Below the pieces are notes generated by a model, which saw nothing but the letters and a program-made list of their open reading frames with translations, was not told where the DNA came from and made no database searches. A stretch of DNA of 41,937 nt from an uncultured Collinsella sp. (GTDB taxonomy: Bacteria; Actinomycetota; Coriobacteriia; Coriobacteriales; Coriobacteriaceae): contig CAKTUC010000004.1 of assembly GCA_934617135.1 (NCBI GenBank), positions 1 to 41,937 on the forward strand, read 5' to 3'. The position numbers and the translations under genes are program-made. Position 1 is the stretch's first letter. Every line of letters begins with the position of its first letter. Of this stretch, positions 7,558-16,518 are shown piece by piece.

Positions 7558-8223
7558 TTAGCCGTGATATTCACCGTTGTATTGGATCAACGTTAGGTCT
7601 TCCACGCCGTCGAGCGCACGGATGGCGTCGGCGTAGGGCATGTCAACGCCGTCCGAGAAGACCTCCACGGCCATCTCCACCTTGTCGCCGCGCATGGTCT
7701 TGGACTTCACCGTAAACTTGGTGCGGCCAAAGGCGCGCACGATATCGTCACCCGTGGTCTGGCCCGTGTAGTGGATAACCATCATGTACACGCGCGCCTT
7801 GTCCTGGTGGCTCGCGAAGCCGGCGATCATCACCACGATGACCACCGCCGTCAGCCCCACGAGCGCGTACATGCCGGCACCTGCCGTAATGCCCGTGGTA
7901 ATGGCCCAGAACAGATACAGCAGGTCGAGCGGGTCCTTCACCGCCGTACGGTAACGAACGATAGACAGGGCACCGACCATACCGAGCGAGATGACCACGT
8001 TGGTCGAGATCGCGAGCGTCACCATGCAGGTGAGCACGCACATGCCCACAAGCGTCACGGCAAAGCTGCGCGAGTACACCACGCCGGTAAAAAAGCGCTT
8101 GTACACGCAATAGATCAGTACGCCCATGGCGAGCGCCACGAGCAGCGACAGACCGATCTTGGCAGGATCGACCTGGCCAAACGCCTCCAAAACGGAGTTC
8201 TTAAAAAAGTCTCTGGTGCTCAT
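7558..8223 (-). CDS. DUF4956 membrane protein
   Basis: A 221-residue DUF4956-family protein with about four membrane helices (residues 25-45, 52-75, 78-95 and 105-135 or so) and a ~75-residue C-terminal cytoplasmic domain. The conserved block SIVRYRTAVKDPLDLLYLFW between helices is the family signature. Its biochemical function is unknown. DUF4956 genes are commonly found beside VTC-domain proteins and CotH-like kinases, and here it is the last of eight genes of the pel operon, 3 bp after the VTC gene. It could form the membrane part of a complex with the VTC protein; that is inference from neighbourhood. Confidence 0.85.
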   Translation of the reverse strand: MSTRDFFKNSVLEAFGQVDPAKIGLSLLVALAMGVLIYCVYKRFFTGVVYSRSFAVTLVGMCVLTCMVTLAISTNVVISLGMVGALSIVRYRTAVKDPLDLLYLFWAITTGITAGAGMYALVGLTAVVIVVMIAGFASHQDKARVYMMVIHYTGQTTGDDIVRAFGRTKFTVKSKTMRGDKVEMAVEVFSDGVDMPYADAIRALDGVEDLTLIQYNGEYHG

Positions 8224-8226
8224 GGT

Positions 8227-9018
8227 CTAGATATCCCCTCGGTTCTCAAAATCCGATTCCCAGTAATTAAAGCCGCGCAGATAGGCGGTCTTTTCGTAGC
8301 ACAGGCAGTACTTGGAGACCGCCGTGAGCTCCGCCGCCCCCGGTGGCACCATATCGCGCACGAGCTGCGGGCAAAACTCGGTAAACTTGACCTCCATCAC
8401 GAGCTTGCCGGGCTCCAGCACGGGCAGCGCGGGCAGAGTCGCGTCAAAGATATCGAAACCTCCCACCGCGGCGCGCACATTCATGTCAAACGTGATGCGA
8501 ACCGTGCCCTCGTCCATCACCCATGGCTCGCGCTCATAGTCAACGATGGTGCGCGGGCGCATCATATTGCAGACGCACTCGATGTAGAACTCGCGGCAGA
8601 GCTGGTGCGGGCTATGCAGCAAAAAGTCATAATCGCCAGCCAGGATCTGCTCAAACTCGCCACGCGTGAGCGGCGCGTCCTCCTTGTAGATCCAGCTGCC
8701 GTACTTCTTTTTGCGCTCGAGCTTAATCACTTTGTCGCTACCGTTGTAGATGCGCACGCGATACTTCTTGCGCATCAGAATGCCGGCGTCTTTTTCCTCG
8801 TAGGCCGAGTTGCAGTAGTCGTCAAAGTACAGGCTGCGAATGGTGTAGCCGCCCGCCTGCGCATGCTTGTCCAGCTTAAACACCGGGGCCATGCGACAGG
8901 CAAGCGCGGCATGCTCGCCCTCGTTGATAAGGTATTTGAGCTCGTGGCGGTAGCGCTCCTGCGTGGTGCGCACGGGCGGAGCGGCCAGACGCTCAAGCAG
9001 CGCGCTAGCCCTCCTCAT
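8227..9018 (-). CDS. VTC-domain (polyphosphate polymerase-like) protein
   Basis: A 263-residue cytoplasmic protein of the VTC/CYTH tunnel fold. In the yeast VTC complex this fold makes polyphosphate from ATP. Basic tunnel residues are visible in RYRHELKYLIN near the start, RKKYRVRIYNG, IKLERKKK and the late MEVKFTEF and SKY motifs, so the phosphate-binding core looks intact. ATG 9018 has GGGGGA 5 bases upstream and overlaps the end of the CotH gene by 14 bp; the longer reading to 9084 has no better start. No SPX or membrane domain is fused. Whether it makes polyphosphate or modifies another phosphate-bearing substrate is unknown for bacterial members next to CotH. Confidence 0.85.
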   Translation of the reverse strand: MRRASALLERLAAPPVRTTQERYRHELKYLINEGEHAALACRMAPVFKLDKHAQAGGYTIRSLYFDDYCNSAYEEKDAGILMRKKYRVRIYNGSDKVIKLERKKKYGSWIYKEDAPLTRGEFEQILAGDYDFLLHSPHQLCREFYIECVCNMMRPRTIVDYEREPWVMDEGTVRITFDMNVRAAVGGFDIFDATLPALPVLEPGKLVMEVKFTEFCPQLVRDMVPPGAAELTAVSKYCLCYEKTAYLRGFNYWESDFENRGDI

Positions 9019-10774
9019 ACGTATCCCCCACGACCTTGCCGCCATCCTGCACATAAAAGCACAGCATGCCGTACTGCTTGCCATCGTCAGTCACGTAGTA
9101 GTCAAACGCGTCCTGCGTATAACCATCGGAGTTGGTAGCACGCACGCGTACAAAGTACTGGCCCGCATCGGGCGCATCGCAGGTGACCTCGGGCAGCAGC
9201 ACGTCCTCGGCCTTAAAGATCACGTCGGTGATGGCGTAGTCGCGCGCCAGCTCCACGGCATAGCGAATATCGCGTGCCTGGAAGTCATACGAGGCGTCCC
9301 AGTTTATACGCAACTTGTCGTTATTGATCTGCGGAACGCCAATAAAAAACGGCATGGGCTTCTTGTAGCTCTCACGGTAACTCTTATAGTTCTCCTCGAT
9401 CTCAGCCGGAATCGCCGCGGCGATCTGCTCGTATTGGTCCTTGGTAACGGGCAGGTTATCGATATCGGGCGCGGCAAAAACGAGCGGCTCGGTAACCTCG
9501 CGATAATGCTTGATCATCTTGGCCAAACGCTCCTCGGTCATATACGAGCGCAGATCCTTGACGGCATCGTCGAGCTCGTTGCGGAACGACTTGCTGCGCA
9601 GCGCACGATTGAACAGCACGTTGCCCCAGTAGTTGCTTACGCCACGTTCCCAGCTTGCATAGTCTGAGAACCCCTTCAGGCTCAGCTCAAGCTTGCGCAG
9701 CATGCCGTCGTTATCCCAATCCAAGATGTACCAAACCTTGGAGTTGAGAGGACTGTACAGATAGCAGTTGCGGTTCTGCGTATCGCAGTTGCCCGTCAAG
9801 ATCTGAAACGCCATCCAATAGACCAGATTTTCGGTATCAAAGTAGGTCGCGAGCACGTCGTCGATCTTTTGAGAATCGTCGTTGAGCGCGTCGAGCATCT
9901 CAATGAGCTTGGTATGGTCAGAGTCGCCCTTAATCTCGAGCATGCCCTCAAACGCCGTCTGGTTATAGTCGGGGTCGTCGGTGAGCTTAATGGTGTCCTC
10001 AAAGCGATGGAAATCGAAGCTGTTCACCTTGTATAGATGCCCGCTCTTATCGAGCCCGTGCGCCTTAAGCGCCGTCTTGTTGAGCTGCTCGACCTGCGTA
10101 AACAGACCGTAATCCTCAAAGGTGTCGTTAGATTTTTCAGTCTGGTCGCACACCCACAGATGCACAAACTGCGTGCGCAAGCCCATCATCTGGGGAATGC
10201 CGCGAATGAGGTCGTAGGCCATCTTGTTGCGGAAGCGCATGCCCTCGCCCATGTGCTTGTTGAGCGCAATCGCGCGCTGCTGGCGCCACGTGCCCTTGCC
10301 CTTTTTGAGCTCCACCTTGTAGTTCTTTTGCGTGTAGGTGCTCGACGTCTGGCCGCGAACCTGCACCGTGGCATTGGGCGTCTCTTCGCCATAGCCCACC
10401 TCGCCAGGCACCGGGCCCTTATCATCTCCTGGCTGAAGCAGGCCCATAACCTGATAGCGCGTCACACCCATGTCGGCATAGTCATAGACCGAGTACGTGT
10501 TGATCTCGGCCCACGAATGGTCGGTGTTCTCCGAGCTGTTGCCACGCGAGACCGTAAGGTACATGCACACAATGCCCGAATCGTCATAGACCTCGTAGAG
10601 GTCATCCTTATCGCGCAGAAGCTTGGTCTCGCCAGACGCGTCGGCCTTTTTAATCTTGCCTTGCTTTTTGGTCTTTTTGGTCGAGGATTCGTCCTGCGAA
10701 GAGCAGCCCGAAAGCAGCAACGTGCCGGCAGCCGCCTCGATCAAGCGGCGGCGCGATATCATCCTATCGGTCAT
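9005..10774 (-). CDS. CotH-kinase-family Tat lipoprotein
   Basis: A 589-residue exported protein. The N-terminus has a twin-arginine stretch (SRRRLI, residues 7-12) and a lipobox ending LLSGC (C24), predicting Tat export and lipid anchoring outside the membrane. A CotH-type atypical kinase domain covers about 65-480: VRGQTSSTYTQKNYKVEL, then NCDTQNRNCYLY (329-340) and YILDWDND (349-356), where the metal-binding and catalytic acids lie. A fibronectin-III-like region follows (about 485-580). CotH of Bacillus phosphorylates spore-coat proteins. ATG 10774 has a GGGGAGG site and overlaps pelG by 11 bp, so it is translationally coupled. An extracytoplasmic kinase needs a phosphate donor, which makes the next gene (VTC) interesting. 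Confidence 0.85.
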   Translation of the reverse strand: MTDRMISRRRLIEAAAGTLLLSGCSSQDESSTKKTKKQGKIKKADASGETKLLRDKDDLYEVYDDSGIVCMYLTVSRGNSSENTDHSWAEINTYSVYDYADMGVTRYQVMGLLQPGDDKGPVPGEVGYGEETPNATVQVRGQTSSTYTQKNYKVELKKGKGTWRQQRAIALNKHMGEGMRFRNKMAYDLIRGIPQMMGLRTQFVHLWVCDQTEKSNDTFEDYGLFTQVEQLNKTALKAHGLDKSGHLYKVNSFDFHRFEDTIKLTDDPDYNQTAFEGMLEIKGDSDHTKLIEMLDALNDDSQKIDDVLATYFDTENLVYWMAFQILTGNCDTQNRNCYLYSPLNSKVWYILDWDNDGMLRKLELSLKGFSDYASWERGVSNYWGNVLFNRALRSKSFRNELDDAVKDLRSYMTEERLAKMIKHYREVTEPLVFAAPDIDNLPVTKDQYEQIAAAIPAEIEENYKSYRESYKKPMPFFIGVPQINNDKLRINWDASYDFQARDIRYAVELARDYAITDVIFKAEDVLLPEVTCDAPDAGQYFVRVRATNSDGYTQDAFDYYVTDDGKQYGMLCFYVQDGGKVVGDTYEEG

Positions 10775-12308
10775 CAGGACCTCCCCAATGGTTGCGATAC
10801 ACGCGAACCACCGTGCGCTCAAACGCACCATGCGGCTCGCCCTCCTGGCGCAGCTCCTCGTAGCGTTGTTCGGCACGGTCGAGCAAGCGACCCAGCTCCG
10901 TAAAGCGACCCGTCTTGTCGGTCGCCACAATGGGCTGCTGGCTCAGGATACGATACGGTAAGTTGGCGGTATAGGTATCGAGCCGCATCAGCGCCACAAC
11001 AAAAAACACCGCCGCACCGAGCAAAAAGCCAAAGCCATAAAACTGCTGCGGAAAGAACAGCGAGACGATGGTCGCCAGCCCCGCCACGCCCGCGAACAGG
11101 CCCGACGCCAGCACGGCGCCCTTGTAGTCGGTAAAGTACAACAAGATCAGCAGAATCGTGTTGCCCACGGCATACAGGCCATAGCCCACGCATAGCGTAC
11201 GAAAATACCCGTGCATCAGGTTGTTAAAGCCCAGCGGAAGGGCCGAGAGCACCGTGGTCTCGAGCGAGATAACCGCCGCCGTCACAAACAGCTGCTTGAG
11301 TGCGCAAAACCGCAGCTCCCGATTGAGCGTGGCGAGCATTTCCTCCTCGGCCACCACGATGTCGCCAACCACGCCGCCGTCGTTAAACAAGCTGTAGTAA
11401 TCGCGATAGCGCGGATAGAAGTTGACCTCGACCGACACCACAAAGTTGACGGTCGTGACCAGAATGGTCAAAAACGCAAGCAACGCCGGCACGTCGTGAT
11501 AGGGCGCGCCGTAAAACAGACCTTTGACCTGCACGCCAATGGGGCCCGCCCAAATAATCACCAGATGCGCAAAGAGTCCCAAATTGGTAAACAGGCCCGT
11601 CAGCGCGAGCGGCATAAATTGGTCGAGCCAGCGCAAAAAGAGCCAGGGGCTGCGGTCGCTCTGCGGAAAATACCGGTACAGCAGCACCACGTCCCAGGCA
11701 AGCATCACGCCATAGCCCAAGGCAATGCTCGCCAACAGGCCCTCGACGGGCGGCAGACCCAGCGCCAGCGAGCACAAGGCGCACAGGCACGCCACGCCAA
11801 TGGCGGCCGCAAAGCTGCACAGGATGCCGCGGTAATCCTTAATAGCGGTGAGATAGCTCATGCCGTTCCAGTTGACGATCATAATGTTGAACAGCCACAG
11901 GCACAGCAGCCCCTGCAGCAGCGTGGCGCCCGAGAACAGCAAAAAGACGCCGTAGAGCACCGTGCCCGCAACGAGCATGATGGCGTTGGAACCCCAAAAC
12001 GAGGGCAGGACCTCTTCTTCGCGCTCGGCAAACAGCATGTCGGCCAAAAAGCGCGTAACCGGCATGGAGAAAAAGCTCGTGAGCGTAAGCGACGCCAGCA
12101 GCGTATACGTCACCATGCACACCAGCAGATCTTGGTTGGCACGCCCCACACCCCACAGACCGCACAGCACCAAGATACCCACCTGGAGCAGCACGCCCAG
12201 CAGCATGGGGCCCGTGCACACAATGCCGGCGTAGCCATAGGCGCGCATCGTGGCAAACAGACCCTTGCGCCTAAACAGGCGCTTGAGCTCAAAACCGATT
12301 CCGGCCAT
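10764..12308 (-). CDS. pelG: PelG, polytopic membrane transporter of Pel polysaccharide
   Basis: A 514-residue integral membrane protein of the PelG family (MATE/MOP-like flippase relatives), with about 12 helices and the typical start MAGIGFELKRLFRRKG. In Gram-negative Pel systems PelG forms the inner-membrane synthase and transport complex with PelD, PelE and PelF and moves the nascent polymer across the membrane. The conserved central loop (YFPQSD near residue 215) and the long cytoplasmic tail are present. It begins 3 bp after pelF, and its end overlaps the CotH gene. Length and gene order match known monoderm pel loci. Confidence 0.93.
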   Translation of the reverse strand: MAGIGFELKRLFRRKGLFATMRAYGYAGIVCTGPMLLGVLLQVGILVLCGLWGVGRANQDLLVCMVTYTLLASLTLTSFFSMPVTRFLADMLFAEREEEVLPSFWGSNAIMLVAGTVLYGVFLLFSGATLLQGLLCLWLFNIMIVNWNGMSYLTAIKDYRGILCSFAAAIGVACLCALCSLALGLPPVEGLLASIALGYGVMLAWDVVLLYRYFPQSDRSPWLFLRWLDQFMPLALTGLFTNLGLFAHLVIIWAGPIGVQVKGLFYGAPYHDVPALLAFLTILVTTVNFVVSVEVNFYPRYRDYYSLFNDGGVVGDIVVAEEEMLATLNRELRFCALKQLFVTAAVISLETTVLSALPLGFNNLMHGYFRTLCVGYGLYAVGNTILLILLYFTDYKGAVLASGLFAGVAGLATIVSLFFPQQFYGFGFLLGAAVFFVVALMRLDTYTANLPYRILSQQPIVATDKTGRFTELGRLLDRAEQRYEELRQEGEPHGAFERTVVRVYRNHWGGPDDR

Positions 12309-12311
12309 CGA

Positions 12312-13739
12312 CTACACCTCCTTCTTGGGCAGGTTAAACGCGCGAGTCGTCTCGTCGTACAGCGCACGATAGTTGGCGAGCATCTGCTCGTGTAGGTAGT
12401 AGGTCGCCACGCGACGCTGGCCGCGCTCCCCCATCTCCAGACGGCGGGCACGGCTCGCGCACATGCGCTCCATGGCATCGGCCAGGCCCTTGCGATACAT
12501 GGGCGGGCTCACAAAGCCGGCCACGCCAAAGTCGTCGCCGGGCGCGCCCTCCAGCAGCTCGCGGCAGCAGCCGACCTCGGTCGTCACGCAGGGTCGACGC
12601 GCGCCCAGCGATTCCAACACGCTCAGCGGCTGACCCTCCGAGATACTCGTCAAAATCGTAAAGTCGAGCTTTTCCATGTACTCAACCACGTTGACGCGGC
12701 CGGTAAAGATTAAGTCGCGCACGCCCAGCGTCTCGACCAGCGCATGGCACTCGGCACCGTATTCCTCATCATCCACGCCACCCATAATATGCAGACGCAC
12801 CTTTGGCATGCGCTCATGCAGCTCAAAGAAGGCATAGATCATGGTCTTGACGTCCTTGATGGGTGCCAGGCGCACCACCGCGCCAATGTCTACCCAGCCG
12901 TCATCGGGCTTTAAGGGAATGCCCTTAAAGCGATCGAACTGGATGCCGTTGGGAATGACCAGGCATTTGTCCGCCTCGCAGCCCATGTCGATCTGTGTCT
13001 TACGGGCGTTATGGAACAGACTCGTCACGCGGAAGGCGCGGCGATAGATTTCCTCCGAAAGCAGGTAGAAAAAGCGGATCCAACGGTCCTTAAACGACGG
13101 CACCACCCAGTCGGCGCGAATGATCTCTTCCTCACGCTCGCGCGTGTAGATGCCATGCTCGGTCAGCAGTACCGGCGCGTTGTGAACGCTCGAGCCAAGA
13201 CTCGCGAGCAATCCGCCGTAGCCGGTCGAAATGGCGTGATACACGTCGGCCACCGGCACCTCGCTGCCCAGCAGATAAAGCACGGGCAGCAGCATCGAGC
13301 GCATGGTGTGGAAGGCGTCGGCGAACGGCGTGTACGGATATTCGGCCAGGCACACGTCGCGGAAGATATCCATGAAGGTGCGGCTCTGCAAAAACGAGAG
13401 CGGGTGGACGCGGCGGCGCTGGAAGATATCGAACAGCACATCCCAGTCGGGGTTGGACAGCGACACAAGCCGGCGCAGCGCCTCGCGCTCGCGCTCGTCA
13501 AAGTCGACTTCCTCCTGCTCGCCCGAGAGTCGCAGGGCATCGTCCAGGAACACCTCGTGCACCTCGACAACGTTGTCGGGCAGCTCGTAGACAAACTTGC
13601 CGCGGTCCTCGGCATGCGCGCCAATCACCCACAGCACAAACTCATGCTCAGGCATGGCCGTGATGTAGCCGTGCATCCAGGTGGACACGCCGCCGTGCAC
13701 GTAGGGGTAGCAGCCCTCGAGCACCAAGCAGATTCTCAT
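12312..13739 (-). CDS. pelF: PelF, GT4 glycosyltransferase of Pel synthesis
   Basis: A 475-residue cytosolic GT-B glycosyltransferase (family GT4). PelF is the enzyme that polymerises Pel, using UDP-GlcNAc/UDP-GalNAc-type donors. Diagnostic are the N-terminal EGCYPYVHGGVSTW (8-21), the PelF-specific EHGIYTREREEEI (194-206) and the donor-site EX7E motif SEGQPLSVLES (E368/E376). The ATG at 13739 overlaps the pelA stop by 4 bp (ATGA), so the two are translationally coupled. Nothing looks missing from the catalytic core. Confidence 0.95.
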   Translation of the reverse strand: MRICLVLEGCYPYVHGGVSTWMHGYITAMPEHEFVLWVIGAHAEDRGKFVYELPDNVVEVHEVFLDDALRLSGEQEEVDFDEREREALRRLVSLSNPDWDVLFDIFQRRRVHPLSFLQSRTFMDIFRDVCLAEYPYTPFADAFHTMRSMLLPVLYLLGSEVPVADVYHAISTGYGGLLASLGSSVHNAPVLLTEHGIYTREREEEIIRADWVVPSFKDRWIRFFYLLSEEIYRRAFRVTSLFHNARKTQIDMGCEADKCLVIPNGIQFDRFKGIPLKPDDGWVDIGAVVRLAPIKDVKTMIYAFFELHERMPKVRLHIMGGVDDEEYGAECHALVETLGVRDLIFTGRVNVVEYMEKLDFTILTSISEGQPLSVLESLGARRPCVTTEVGCCRELLEGAPGDDFGVAGFVSPPMYRKGLADAMERMCASRARRLEMGERGQRRVATYYLHEQMLANYRALYDETTRAFNLPKKEV

Positions 13740-15616
13740 CGGTCGCCGCCTTCCTTGCGCTCGATCGTCACGGTCTTGTCCGTCGCTTTGACCAGGTACA
13801 GGTCGCCCGTCAGATGCTTCAGCTCGCCACCGGACACCGCACCCGGCTCACCTTCGTTGGCGCGAAACATTAACCATGCCTCGTCGTGGAAGTTGCCAAG
13901 GTTGAGCGTCCAGGCATCGTCGCTCGTGTCCACGCTCACCGTCACAGACGCAAAGCGCTGGATGGCACCCGAGCACTCCGAACCCGTCTGGTGACGCAGG
14001 TCGGGCGCGGACTTGGTCAGCCAGTCCAGGTAATCGGTCAGGCCGCCCTTGTAGACCTCCCAGCCTTCCTTGGCGCCGCGGTCGGGATCGAGCAGATCGT
14101 CAGGATGCATAAAGTGCGTGCTTACGTAGTGCATGTTGAGCTCGGACACCGCAGCCAGACGCATATAGGAATCACCGACCATACCGCCCGATACAATGCG
14201 CGGCTGCTCCACGATGCCGTCGCTCGCCACGCCAAACTCCTGCACGTAGGGCAGATCGGTTCCGTCCTCAAAATACGTGCTGGCAATGGTCTTAATGCGC
14301 GGCACGTCCTCGCCAATGATCTTGCGGGCGCGGGCCGAAAGGATATTCGACGGCGGCACATAAACCGAGCCGTGTGCATTGGGCAGGACGTCGTCTTGGA
14401 AGGCGATGAGCTCGTTGAGCGCGGCAACCAACGTGTCCTTGTTCTTCCATGTTTTGTAGTCATATAGCGTGCCATAGTCGGTATCCGAGAGGGCCAACGG
14501 CTGATGGTTATACCCATGGAAGCCCAGCTCGCCGCCCATTTGCAGCAGCATGCCGCCAAAGTAGCGGAACTGCGTGGTATCGGCCTGGCGCGCAGGCTCA
14601 GTCTGGTTGACTGCGTCCTCGTAGTTCTCGATCATCACGCCCGTGTAGCGAATGTCATATTGCTGCGCGAGTTTTTGCAAGTCGGGCCACCACACCTTGG
14701 CATAAAAATCGGCGATAGAAAGGCCATAGTCGCGCTTGATGTAGGTGCCGTCGCCCGAGGGCACAGGGCTGGGGAAGTCGTCCAGGTAAAACACCGCGCT
14801 ATTGATGACCGGATAGGCCGTGGCATCGCCCAGCAGGCTCACCGCCGCGGCATAAAAGCCACGCATGACCTTGTCGTAGATGCCGATATTGCACACCACG
14901 GTACGCCCGCTGCCACAATCGGTAGACCAGATAAGCGGAGTGCCCGCGTCGCCGGTTTTAGCCCACACGTGGGCCGTCTCACGCAGTGAAACCGAAAGCG
15001 ACGAATCAAAGGGATCCGAGAGCTCATGGCGCTCTCCCCCGCCCAGCATAAAGTCCTCGCTCGGCACGATGCTCTCTGCCGTCGCATATTCATAGCCGGC
15101 AGAATCGATGCCCAGCTTGGGACCGATTGCCTGCAGGTAGCTGGAATTATCCGGCGTCATGGCGAGCATCAGCGAACCACCGGCACCCACCCAGCTCATA
15201 ATGTCGGAGAGGTGCGCACCGAGCCCATCGATAGAAGGCATCAGCAAAATCACGCGATCAAACGACGTAAGCGAGGGAATCGCGTCCGCGCCATCGGTGG
15301 CAATATCCACATCGCGGTGCGCGATCTTCATATCGAGCAGAATCTGGTCAAACTGCTCTTTGACGTCCTCGACTCCATTTTGGTCAGTATCGGTAATAAC
15401 CAAGCACGCGGGCTTTTGGCCAAACATCGCCGAGCTTGCCGGCACCGCGTCGTTGGCAGCGAGCATGCCCAGCTTATGCTGCCCGGCGCTATACTGCACG
15501 CCAGCGCGCTCGATCAGCAGCACGGCAGCCATGGCAATAAAAACCGCCCAGACCACGAGCAGGCCCATCCAGCGAAAATGGCCCGCACGATCGCGGATAT
15601 GTTGCACCACGCTCAT
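13736..15616 (-). CDS. pelA: PelA-type membrane-anchored polysaccharide deacetylase (DUF2194)
   Basis: A 626-residue protein with a short cytoplasmic N-terminus, one membrane helix (about 17-36) and a large outside part. Residues ~70-260 form a Rossmann-like (glutamine-amidotransferase-like) region. Residues ~270-510 form the deacetylase with FYLDDFPSP (D279/D280), GFHGYNH (H367, H371) and STHFMHPDD (H501, H504), the metal and catalytic residues. A beta-rich tail follows. The GH166 hydrolase domain of Pseudomonas PelA is absent, as in monoderm loci. It should N-deacetylate the secreted polymer, making it cationic and wall-adherent. Start and stop overlap pelE and pelF by 4 bp each. Confidence 0.9.
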   Translation of the reverse strand: MSVVQHIRDRAGHFRWMGLLVVWAVFIAMAAVLLIERAGVQYSAGQHKLGMLAANDAVPASSAMFGQKPACLVITDTDQNGVEDVKEQFDQILLDMKIAHRDVDIATDGADAIPSLTSFDRVILLMPSIDGLGAHLSDIMSWVGAGGSLMLAMTPDNSSYLQAIGPKLGIDSAGYEYATAESIVPSEDFMLGGGERHELSDPFDSSLSVSLRETAHVWAKTGDAGTPLIWSTDCGSGRTVVCNIGIYDKVMRGFYAAAVSLLGDATAYPVINSAVFYLDDFPSPVPSGDGTYIKRDYGLSIADFYAKVWWPDLQKLAQQYDIRYTGVMIENYEDAVNQTEPARQADTTQFRYFGGMLLQMGGELGFHGYNHQPLALSDTDYGTLYDYKTWKNKDTLVAALNELIAFQDDVLPNAHGSVYVPPSNILSARARKIIGEDVPRIKTIASTYFEDGTDLPYVQEFGVASDGIVEQPRIVSGGMVGDSYMRLAAVSELNMHYVSTHFMHPDDLLDPDRGAKEGWEVYKGGLTDYLDWLTKSAPDLRHQTGSECSGAIQRFASVTVSVDTSDDAWTLNLGNFHDEAWLMFRANEGEPGAVSGGELKHLTGDLYLVKATDKTVTIERKEGGDR

Positions 15617-16518
15617 CGGGCCTCCTCCCCGTCATGCCAAAACGCCAATTTCTCGCGATTCTCGGCACTCAGATATACATGCTGCTTGTCAATTGCATCG
15701 ACTACACGCTGCACCGCCTGCCCATCGTGACGCATCACAGCCAAGCGCAGGCAGAGCATCCACACGTCCTGCTCGTCTGGTGCCTCGATCACCAGCTGGC
15801 TGGCGACGTCCACTGCCTTATCAATCTCGCCGGCATCGGCCAGCGCCGTGGCATAGCGAATGCGCAGTGCCGGCCCATCCTCGCGTTCGCAACGGCGAGC
15901 GAGCAAGCGTGCATACTGCTGGTGCTGAATCTGCGCCACGCGACCCTCGGCCAAACCCGAGTCCAGATAAGCGCCCAAAAAGTCGCAATACGCATCCAGA
16001 TTATGCGAGCTGGGATCGGTCTTAAACGCGCGTTCAAGCTGCTGGAGCTTAAGGTCGGACTCTTTGGAAATCTGCGCCACCGCCGTCGCGGCATAGTGCG
16101 CGACCTCAACGTCATCGTTGAGCTTGGCGGCCTGCAGCTGCGCCAGGTATGCATCGGGGTCCTCGGTAAGCATCGAGAGCATCAGGCGGCGGCGGTCACC
16201 CGGATCGTTGACGATGAGCGCCTCCTCGAGCGGCACCACGCCGCCATCGCCCTCGCGCCCCTGCACCAACATGCTGCGGTGCATGTCATCGTTAATGCGC
16301 AGCGTCTCCAGCGTGGCATCCTTAAGGCCATCGCCGAACACCGCGCTACGCACAAACAGCAGCACCACCAGCAATGGGCCCCACAGCGGCACGAGTACCA
16401 TTACGGCAAGCATGTGCCCGCGAACCGGCAGCAGACCCAGTTTCATAAGCGTCCAGAGCACCAGGCAAACCAGCGCGTGCATAAAGAGCAGTACGGTAGC
16501 AACGACAAGCGAGATCAA
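15613..16518 (-). CDS. pelE: PelE-like membrane protein with TPR region
   Basis: A 301-residue protein with two N-terminal membrane helices (about 3-27 and 36-60) and a cytoplasmic helical region of TPR-type repeats (about 85-295; e.g. ALRIRYATALADAGEIDKAVDVA). This is the layout of PelE, which stabilises PelD and scaffolds PelF at the membrane. Sequence conservation in this family is low, so position between pelD and pelA carries much of the weight. The start is a TTG that overlaps the pelD stop (TTGA), giving tight coupling; a downstream ATG at 16482 would delete most of the first helix. Confidence 0.82.
   Translation of the reverse strand: MISLVVATVLLFMHALVCLVLWTLMKLGLLPVRGHMLAVMVLVPLWGPLLVVLLFVRSAVFGDGLKDATLETLRINDDMHRSMLVQGREGDGGVVPLEEALIVNDPGDRRRLMLSMLTEDPDAYLAQLQAAKLNDDVEVAHYAATAVAQISKESDLKLQQLERAFKTDPSSHNLDAYCDFLGAYLDSGLAEGRVAQIQHQQYARLLARRCEREDGPALRIRYATALADAGEIDKAVDVASQLVIEAPDEQDVWMLCLRLAVMRHDGQAVQRVVDAIDKQHVYLSAENREKLAFWHDGEEAR

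Noticed and set aside
7771..9138. 455-codon plus-strand open frame over DUF4956 and VTC genes
   Set aside because: Antisense to two recognised genes, His/Arg-rich, no ribosome site; a shadow frame.
11211..12395. 394-codon plus-strand open frame over pelG
   Set aside because: Gln/Arg/His-rich composition antisense to a clear PelG; no domain signal.
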